Shown here: piece after piece, positions 56,177 to 64,000 of the stretch | Position numbering within the stretch: the first letter of the stretch is position 1 | How the letters are laid out: every line of letters begins with the position of its first letter | NCBI GenBank assembly: GCA_023614405.1 | Contig: CM042688.1 | Span: 381,473,331-381,537,330 of the forward strand | DNA length: 64,000 nt | Direction of reading: 5' to 3' | Source: Avena insularis | Lineage: Eukaryota > Streptophyta > Magnoliopsida > Poales > Poaceae | Position numbers and translations under genes: made by a program | The notes under the pieces: generated by a model | The model's input: only the letters and a program-made list of their open reading frames with translations | Databases searched by the model: none | Told to the model about the DNA's origin: nothing

Positions 56177-57840
56177 CTGAAGGAAATATGCCCTGAGAGG
56201 CAATAATAAAGTTGTTATTATGTATTCCTTGTATATGATAGATGTTTATTTTGCATGCTATAATTGTATTGATAGGAAATATCAATACATGTGTGTTTAA
56301 TAAACAAAAAGGGTTCCTAGTTATGCCTCTCTTATAGACTAGCTTGTTGATTAACAAGATGATCAAGGTTTCCTGATCATGGACATTGGATGTTGTTAAT
56401 AACAAGGTCACAGCAGTTGTGAAATGATGTGATGAACATTCATCCGAAGTATAGCATTACGATCAAGTCATTATGTTTATATTGCTATAACATCATACAA
56501 AGTAGTCTTAGTCCTTAGACCATGAGATCATGTTAATTGCTAACACCGGAAGAGTATCTTGATAACATCAAACGTCACACCGTAACATGGTGACCATAAA
56601 GGTGGGTTCAGTGCTATGAAGGTATTATGTTGAGGCTCATGGATCAAGAGTGGAATTTTTCAATCCTGATGACGGATAGATATACTCTAGGCCCTCTCGG
56701 TGATATCACATTAAGATAGCTTGCAAGAAAGTGATGTGATCACTAGAATGTTATATCACGGGAACGAGAAAAGAGTGCATGTAGGTAACGAGATCAAACT
56801 AGGTATTTGGATTCGGATGATCGAATCTCGGACATGTATTATATCATGAGACAAAGGGATTAAATTGCTGACGTTAAAGGTTCTCACGATCACAGAAGTC
56901 ATCGTTGAATATGCAGGAGTCAGCATGGATCTCCAGGTCCCGCTTCTGATTATTAATCTGAGAGGAGTCTCAATCATGTCTGCATTATTTGAAAACCATA
57001 GGGTGACACACTTAAGGGTTGCCGGACACCATTTAGGAGCACATATGTTCCAGACAAAAGGTTTGCAAAGCGCAGGAAATGTTTCGATAGAAATAGGAAT
57101 TGTTTCGATAGAAACTGGAATTGTTTCGGGTGAAATTGTAGAAAGTGGTTCTGCATGTGATATTGAAATGTTGCAAGGGGTTTTATGTGAATGTTTGTTA
57201 ATTAAAGTAATTAACAAAATTCTGAATAAAATAAATAAAAGAGTTTTATTAATTGAGAGTTGCATTTAATTTGGTGGAAATTAAATACATGTGAGTGGGA
57301 TTTTGGGTGGAGGCCATGTTTATGTGAGTGGAGGTTCACCACATGAATGAAGGAGGGAAGGAGCCCCCCTCTTGCACCGGCTATGGGAGGGGAGGGGTCT
57401 CCCTCCCTCCTATATAAAGCCCCCCTCTCCCCTCTCACAAACCACACCTCCTCGTGAAGGATCTCTCTCCCCCTCTAGATATTCCCCCATGGTCTCGGAT
57501 TAGCGAGATACATGTTCTCGGTGGCCTTGCGTCTGGAAGGAGTTGTTGCTTCCGCTGATTCACTGGAGCGAGGAGGTGGAGGTTGTCTGGTGGCTTGAAC
57601 GTGTGTGCGAGGACGGATGCGCTGCTGATTTACGACGCTCGGACTTCCACACGATCTTGAGATCGACAAGCGTACGACTACATCAACCACGAGTTCCTAC
57701 TCGTTAACAAAACTCGTTGTCTTCGAGGGTAAGTTCTCCATTGATGTATGTCCACCCATTGCTCCGTATCTAGTAGATAGATCTTGGCGTATAGTTCTCA
57801 TCGTAGGAATTTTTTTGTTTTCTATGCTGCGGACCCAACA
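56177..57840 (+). repeat. Copia 3' LTR
   Basis: 1,664 bp, closely matching 49472-51119. Small indels and substitutions (for example AAATTAATGAAA near 49705 against CAGCAGTTGTGAAA near 56411, and around 57520-57620) show time since insertion. Confidence 0.93.
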
Positions 57841-57942
57841 CTCAGAGCATGGATAAATGGAGGGAAAAACTTCCTCCTCCTGGTGGACCTTCATGACCTC
57901 AGGCACCCAAAGCTCATGTTGGTGTAGGTGGTGTTCACTCAT
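57841..57942 (-). pseudogene. N-terminal 34 codons of the Athila env-position ORF
   Basis: Starts at the ATG at 57942 (MSEHHLHQHELWVPEVMKVH) and runs into the copia insertion; the frame matches the part at 49466-48456. See that entry for function. Confidence 0.7.
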
Positions 57943-58797
57943 CTTCTATTCTGAAATTTAAACACTTATTAAACAAGTGATTGCAAAGTGAATATAATGA
58001 AGGATTCTACTCATAGGGACTTGTAAGAGGCCTAAACATGCATCAAAACTATATCTCTAAGCATTAAACAAGCTTACAAGCTCTCATAACCAGTCACCTA
58101 TAGCAGCAAAATACTTAATATATAATCCACTAAACACAAATCTACTTGGACAAGGGGAGGAGTCACATACCAGGGAACAAATGATCCAAATTTCAGCAAG
58201 AAAGATGGGCTGAGCAAGGAGATCGAAAAAATCGAGAGCAAGCACAACAAGAACGCGATTTTGAGCAATGAACTGGAGCTTACTCGGGAGAGAGAAGAAA
58301 GTGGCAGGTGAGAGAGTTATTGGGGGGCCAGGGGTGGCCCACACCAGGGCATGGCACCACCTAGGGCTGACTGCACCACCATGTGGTGTGCCTGCCTGGT
58401 GGGCCCCCCTGGTACCTCCCAGGTACTCCTCTGCCCCTTTTTTCACGTAAAAATTTAATATGAATTTTCTGGAATTTTTCGAGACACTTTATTTTTGGGC
58501 ATTTTTCAGAAATAGAAGAATGATTTTTTTGACAGACAGATTTTTTTGGAAACATGATGCAAGGACAAAACAAGTCTAGAACTACAGAAGTTCTAAGACA
58601 CTCTAACATGCAAGCAACTAACAACAAAAAGAAAGCTAAACGAAAGCAAAAACTAAAATGCAAAGGATAGAAATAAACGGAGATAATCATAATGAAAACA
58701 TTGTTTTGTTCAATGAAATCCTTTTGTTAACAAGGTTGATCAAGTATTGCTACCAAAACAATTCCATATGAGACAAAACTTTGTATTCCACTAATGA
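57943..58797 (-). other. Spacer between gag-protease and env-position ORF
   Basis: No gene. In autonomous Athila elements several kilobases of reverse transcriptase and integrase would lie here; only about 850 bp remain. It includes a GC-rich patch (58320-58440) with GGGCCAGGGGTGGCCCACAC, resembling LTR sequence of these families. Confidence 0.5.
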
Positions 58798-61444
58798 TTA
58801 TGTTACCTCAACCTTGATAGCAATGGTCCCAATCATAATAGTTTCACATTTTTCTCTTGGTATGGGACAATATATTTCTCCAACTTGAATGCCTTCAACA
58901 TGTTCAATTGAATTCAAACCATAAGTCCTTTCAATCTTCTTGGAGAAATAGACAGTATGTTCCTTGTCATTAACATTGAAAGTCACCTTTCCTTGATTAC
59001 AATTAATAACAGCTCCTGCAGTATTAAGAAAAGTTCTCCCGGCATTTCAAGCACAACAAAATCAGTTAATATCAAGCAATTATGAGCCACCTGAACAGGT
59101 ACATCCTCACATATACCCATAGGAATAGTGGTAGATTTATCAGCCATTTGCAAAGATATATCAGTTGGTATTAATTTTTCAAGTTGAAGCCTCTTATTGA
59201 GAGAGAAAGGCATAACACTAACTCCAGCTCCCAAATCACACAAAGCAGTTCTAACATAACTGTTCTTAATAGAGCAAGGGATAGTTGGAATCCCAGGGTC
59301 TCCAAGTTTCTTAGGAACCTTACCATTGAAGGAATAATTAGCAAGTAAAGTAGAAATTTCTTCATTAGGGATCTTCCTTTTATTCGTGACAATATCCTTC
59401 ATATACTTTGAGTAAGGAGGCAATTTAATAGCATCAATCAAAGGAATTCGCAGGAATAAAGGTTTCATCCACTCACAAAACTTATTATAGTGTTCATCTT
59501 CCTTTGACTTGTGCTTCTTATCAGGGAAAGGCATAGGTTTTTGGACCCAAGGCTCTCTTTCACTACCATGTTTCTTAGCAATAAAATCTTCTTTGGTGTA
59601 TTTAGTATTCTTAGTGTGGTTTTCAGGTTCTTCTTCAACTTTTTCTTCATTAGGAACTTCATTTTCTTCATTACCACTTTCAGTTTCAGCATCAGAGATA
59701 GATATACTATTAGGATCTATAGCAGGTTCAGAGGGTTCTACAACAGTTTTATGCTTCCTTTTCCTTTTCTTACGAGTAGAACCACTATTTTCAGTTTGTT
59801 GAGAATCCTGCTCAATTCTTTTGGGATGCCCCTCAGGATATAGAGGATCCTGGGTAGCAGCTCCACTTCTAGTTCTAATTTCATAAGCATATTTTTCTTT
59901 AGCAGCATTAACTACAACGTCGTTTTGCCCTTTAACGAGTTGATCTATTTGAGTTTGAACCATTTGAAAGTGTTTAACAATCATTTTAACATCATTAGAG
60001 GTTCTTTCCACAATATCTTTCAACTCAACAATAGCTCTAGTGTTTTCCATTAGATGATTTTGCACTCTTTTATTAAAGTTATCTTGCTTAACAATAAAGA
60101 TATCGAATTCTTCTAAGCATTGACCGGGAGGTTTAGAGTAAGGGATATCACCTTCATCAAAGTGTTGGAGAGAGTGTACCTCAATAGTGGATGAGTAGGG
60201 AATAAGCTTACATAATTCTTCTATAGGAGGTAAATTCTTGACATCTGCAGCTTTAATTCCCTTCTCCTTAAGACATTTCTTAGCTTCCTTCATCACTTCA
60301 TCATTTAATTCAATAACTCCCCTCTTCTTTGATGTTGGAATAGGCGCCGAAATAGATGGTTCAGGTACAATTACTTTAGGTATAGCCGGTTCAGGAGGAG
60401 TCCAATCTTCATAGTTCTTGCTTATTTTATCCATTAATTCTTCAGCTTCCTTAGGAGTCCTATTCCCGAAAACACAATCAGCACAACTATCTAGGTATGT
60501 CCTAGATTCTTCAGTTAGTCCATTATAAAATATATCAAGAAGCTCATTCTTAGGTAATGGACTTCCAGCCTGTGCATGAATCAAAGCACAAAACCTTGCC
60601 CAAGATTCGGGCAATGCCTGTTTTTCTCCCTATTTAAAATCAAAAAGTTCCTGCAAAATAGCATGTCTAGCACTAGGAGGAAAATATTTCTGCAGGAAAG
60701 TACTAATCAAGCACTTAGGGCTATCAATAGATCCAGGAGATAAATTACTAAACCAAGTTTTAGCTTCTCCTTTCAGTGAAAAGGGGAAAATCTTGGCAAC
60801 AAAGTAAGTACGCATCTTAATATCATCAGAAAACAAGCCACTCATGGTAGAAAGTTCATTCATATGTGCTACCGCACTTTCATTCTTAGTCCCACAAAAG
60901 GTTCTTTCTCGACAATAGCTATGTAAGATAGATCGAGAGAGAAATCACAATCTTCATCTATAATGTTTATGGGAGAAGCAACAAACTTAGCAGTAGGAGC
61001 CAATTTGGGTCTAATAGTACGCCTCTCAAGGAGACTCTTAGCAGCGCTCTTATCATGGGTTTTTTTACATTCTTTAATAAATTCATCGGTCATCTCAACA
61101 TAACCATCTTCAATATCATAACTTTCACTAGACTCAGGTGAACTAACAGGTGTAGTAGTGTCTTCATTAGGAGTTTCAGTATTTCCAGCTATAGTTCTAG
61201 CAATCGTAGCATCTAGGAAAGGACCTAATGAACCACTCTTATCAAGCACAGTAGAAGCAGCATCATAAGCATCAGAAGTTTCAGATTCAGCAGTAGTAGT
61301 AGTGTGTGTAGCATGTGTATGTGGTGGTGTAACGATCTTACTTATAACAGATGGTGAATCAAGAGCAGCAGAGGTGTTCAGAACCGTACCTCTTCTTATA
61401 GTGGATGGTAAAATAGGAAACTTGCCATCATGAGACTTACCCAT
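58798..61444 (-). pseudogene. Athila-like gag-protease polyprotein, frame-broken
   Basis: Frames 61444-60869, 60863-60630, 60614-58983 and 58986-58798 form one gene. The N terminus is S/T-rich. The gag core has IFPFSLKGEAKTWFSNLSPG, CLISTFLQKYFPP and LLDIFYNGLTEESRTYLDSC. A frameshift near 60866 and an in-frame stop near 60628 interrupt it. A charged linker follows (KKRKRKHKTVVEPSEPA, then E-rich). The retropepsin region has VRTALCDLGAGVSVMPFSLN and CLILTDFVVLEMP. A short deletion near 59035 removes the usual LGRPFL block; TFNVNDKEHTVYFSKKIERT and PIPREKCETIMIGTIAIKVE finish the gene. DLGAG keeps the catalytic aspartate. No polymerase follows. Confidence 0.85.
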
Positions 61445-61504
61445 GATGGATGGATAGCAGCGAACAATAGAGAATCCAAGTGAACTTGATAAATAAATCT
61501 ATGC

Positions 61505-61522
61505 TCCCCGGCAACGGCGCTA
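61505..61522 (-). promoter_or_regulatory. Athila-like primer binding site (tRNA-Asp)
   Basis: The minus strand reads TAGCGCCGTTGCCGGGGA, matching the tRNA-Asp complement (TGGCGCCGTTGCCGGGGA) used by Athila elements with one mismatch. It lies 11 bases inside the LTR end. The same sequence is present at 44757-44774 in the duplicated leader. Confidence 0.85.
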
Positions 61523-61533
61523 GAAAATAGTCT

Positions 61534-62938
61534 TGATGACCCACAAGTATAGGGGGTGTATCGCAGTATTTTCGAGGGAAGTGAAACCCAATTTATTGAT
61601 TCGACACAAGGGGAGCCAAAGAATATTTATAAGCCTTAACAACCGATTTGTCAATTCAGCTGCACCTGGAAACAATCTTGCTCACAGCAGTTTATCAGTA
61701 GCAACAGTTTTGTAGTAGGAATAGCAAAGTAACAGCAGAAGTAAAGCAAATACAGCAGTAACAATAGCAGTAGACAGTGGGATTCGAGTGCGGTAGGCAT
61801 AGGGATGGATGGATGGGCGTTGCATGGACAAGACAATTCACATAGCAATCAGAACATAGGGCAATTGAAGATAAATAAGATAAAGCATCCAAGTACTAGA
61901 TAATCCTAGGCATGTGTTCCATATATAGTCATACGTGCTCGCAATGAGAACTTGCACAACATCTTTTGTCCTGCCAGCCCGTTTGCAGCGGGGCCTCAAG
62001 GGAACTACTGGCAATTAAGGTGCTCCTTTCAATAGAGCACCGGAGCAAAGCATTAACACTCAGTGAACACATGTGATCCTCACATCAAAGCCATTCCCTC
62101 CGGTTATCCCGATTTCTGTCACTTCGGGGCCATTGGTTTCGGACAACAATGTGTGTATACAACTTGCAGATAATACTAAAAACAATACTATCATAATGAA
62201 TCAATAACATGTTCAGATCTGAAATCATGGCACTCGGGCCCTAGTGACAAGCATTAAGCACAACAAGTCACAACAAAGTCATAAAGAACTAATAAAAGAC
62301 ACTAGGCACCATGCCCTAACAATCTGATGGCATTACATGAACGATCTCATCCAATCCCTACCATCCCCATATCCTATAGCGAGGGATTACTCACTCATAG
62401 TTGGGGGAAACATGGATGGTCGATGGAGAAGTGATGGTGATGATGATGGCGATGATGATGGCGATGATCTCCTCCAATTCCCCGTCCCGGCAGGGTGCCA
62501 GAACGAAGTTTCTGGTGCTGTTTCGTGGAATCTGATGGTGGCGGTGGAGCGGAACTCCTTCTGGAAAAACGTCGAACCCCCCGAAGTTTTTAGGTCAGAA
62601 GGCTCCTTATAGGCGAAGAGGGAGACCGAGGGGGTGCCTGGGGGGCCCACACCACCCCCTGGCACGGCCTGGCCTGGCCCGCGCCAGCAGGTGGTGTGGC
62701 CACCCCCTGGCTCTTCTCCGTCTCGTATTCTGGCTCCTGGAGTCTTCGGGTGAAATAGGATTTTTGGCATATTTCCCGGATTTTTCTTGATAGTTGGTTT
62801 TCTGCACAAAAAGTAGACACCAAGGCAATTCTGCTGAAAACAGCGTCAGTCCGCGTTAGTTGTATCCAAATCACACAAGTATAGAGGAGAAACAATAACA
62901 AAAGTGTTCGGGAAAGTAGATACGTTTTGGGCGTATCA
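61534..62938 (-). repeat. Second Athila-like element, 5' LTR
   Basis: 1,405 bp, TGATGACCC...GGGCGTATCA on the plus strand. It contains the GATGATGGCGATGATGGC expansion near 62437-62465, where the 3' LTR has fewer GAT units. The array sequence resumes directly after it. Confidence 0.92.
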
Positions 62939-64000
62939 GATGACTCTAACTGTGGTTCATGAAAAGAGAAGACATGCGATGCCACCGATGGATCCATGTG
63001 TGGTCTATGAGAGGAACACACATGCAATGACACCGGTGGATCCTTACGTGGTTTGTGAGAATAACACACATGCAATGACACTGGTGGATCCATGTGTGGT
63101 TCATGAAAAGAGCAGACATGCAATGACACTGGTGATATGTTGTTTGTGAGAAGAACACACATGCAATGACTCTAGCTGTGGTTCTTTAAAAGAGCATACA
63201 TGCAATGACAATGGTGGATCCATGTGTGGTTCATGGGAAGAACACACATGCAATGACACCGGTGGATCCATGTGTGGTTCATGGGAAGAACACACATGCA
63301 ATGACTCTAGCTGTGGTTCATGAAAAGAGCAGACATGCAATAACACTGGTGGATCCATGTGTGGTTCATGGGAAGAACACACATGCAATGACACTGGGTG
63401 TGGTTCATGATATGGTTTGTGGGAGGAACACACATGCAATGACTCTAACTGTGGTTCATGAAAAGAGCAGACATGCAGTGACACCGGTGGATCCATGTGT
63501 GGTCTATGAGAGGAACACACATGCAATGACACCGGTGGATCCTTACGTGGTTTGTGAGAATAACACACATGCAATGACACTGGTGGATCCATGTGTGGTT
63601 CATGGAAAGAACACACATGCAATGACACTGGTGATATGTTGTTTGTGAGAATAACACACATGCAATGACTCTAGCCGTGGTTAATGAAAAGAGCAGACAT
63701 GCAATGACACCGGTGGATGCATGTGTGGTTAATGAGAAGAACACACATGCAATGACACTGGTGGATCCACGTGTGGTCTGTGGGAAGAACACACATGCAA
63801 AGGCTCTAGCTGTGGTTCATGTAAAGAGAGCAAACATGCAATGACACCGGTGGATGCATGTGTGGTTAATGAGAAGAACACACATGCAATGACACTGGGT
63901 GTGGTTCATGATATGGTTTGTGAGAAGAACACACATGCAATGACTCTAGCTGTGGTTCATGAAAATTGCAGACATACAATGACACTGGTGGATCCATGTG
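62939..64000 (+). repeat. Higher-order tandem array, right part (runs off the window)
   Basis: Continues the array of 40391-44166 after the Athila-like insertion, with the same monomer classes and order. The 51-bp monomer is at about 63394 and 63895, the 43-bp form at 63127 and 63627. It is still ongoing at position 64000, so full array length is unknown. Confidence 0.92.

Larger units (their letters stand above)
49472..57840 (+). mobile_element. Ty1-copia retrotransposon
   Basis: LTRs at 49472-51119 and 56177-57840, TG...CA ends, target duplication CTCAG (49467-49471, 57841-57845), primer binding site for initiator tRNA-Met and a purine tract before the 3' LTR. The domain order gag, protease, integrase, reverse transcriptase, RNase H is diagnostic of Ty1-copia. 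Frame breaks and stops occur in every gene. The LTR start is similar to that of the copia-derived element at 8398-29626, so the two are related families. Confidence 0.95.
44167..62938 (-). mobile_element. Second non-autonomous Athila-like gypsy element
   Basis: Inserted into the tandem array with target duplication GATGA (44162-44166, 62939-62943). Minus-strand order: 5' LTR (62938-61534), primer binding site, gag-protease (61444-58798), spacer, env-position ORF (57942-57841 continuing at 49466-48456), 3' non-coding region, 3' LTR (46164-44786), and then an extra PBS-leader segment and LTR fragment (44785-44167). No reverse transcriptase, RNase H or integrase is present. A plus-strand copia element sits in the env-position ORF. 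Confidence 0.9.

Overview
The window looks like a piece of a large, repeat-rich grass nuclear genome, most likely Triticeae (wheat, barley, rye or Aegilops). This is inferred from nested LTR retrotransposons with TG...CA termini and 5-bp target duplications, non-autonomous Athila-like gypsy elements, a CACTA terminus, a Helitron end pair, Stowaway-like debris, and spliced plant gene fragments. No rRNA, tRNA, CRISPR or prokaryotic operon structure was seen.

Layout. 1-2583: decayed PIF/Harbinger-type DNA; a transposase fragment runs into a Myb/SANT-like fragment and ends at a TIR-like edge. 2819-3797 (-): the first four exons of a NIP30/FAM192A (PSME3-interacting) gene, 3' truncated, with one GC-AG intron. 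4204-7886: a Helitron with TC and CTAG ends. 7887-8397 and 29632-30216: two halves of an unclassified GC-rich sequence split by a minus-strand Ty1-copia derivative (8398-29626, TSD CGCCC). The left LTR of that element is itself split by a minus-strand Ty3-gypsy element (8769-22996, TSD ATGAC). The gypsy has broken gag-pol genes on the minus strand and, antisense to them, a multi-exon plus-strand gene with a 59-bp minisatellite in one intron.

30217-36883 (-): an Athila-like gypsy with an uninterrupted 638-aa gag-protease ORF, no reverse transcriptase or integrase, and unlike terminal LTR sequences. 37092-37620: an unrecognised two-exon gene fragment. 38194-39964: a CACTA terminus followed by two minus-strand genes, one unrecognised and one encoding a GRF-like zinc finger plus a coiled coil. 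40391-44166 and 62939-64000: one tandem array of 39/43/48/51-bp monomers in a recurring order. It is split by a second non-autonomous Athila-like element (44167-62938, TSD GATGA). That element's env-position ORF is in turn split by a plus-strand Ty1-copia element (49472-57840, TSD CTCAG).

Most protein-coding content is retroelement gag/pol in decay. The parts that stand out are the spliced antisense gene and its intronic minisatellite, the higher-order tandem array, the LTR-PBS-leader-LTR structure at the 3' end of the second Athila-like element, and an ORF-free block shared collinearly by the two Athila-like elements. Functions are assigned from recognised motifs only; no database search was possible.
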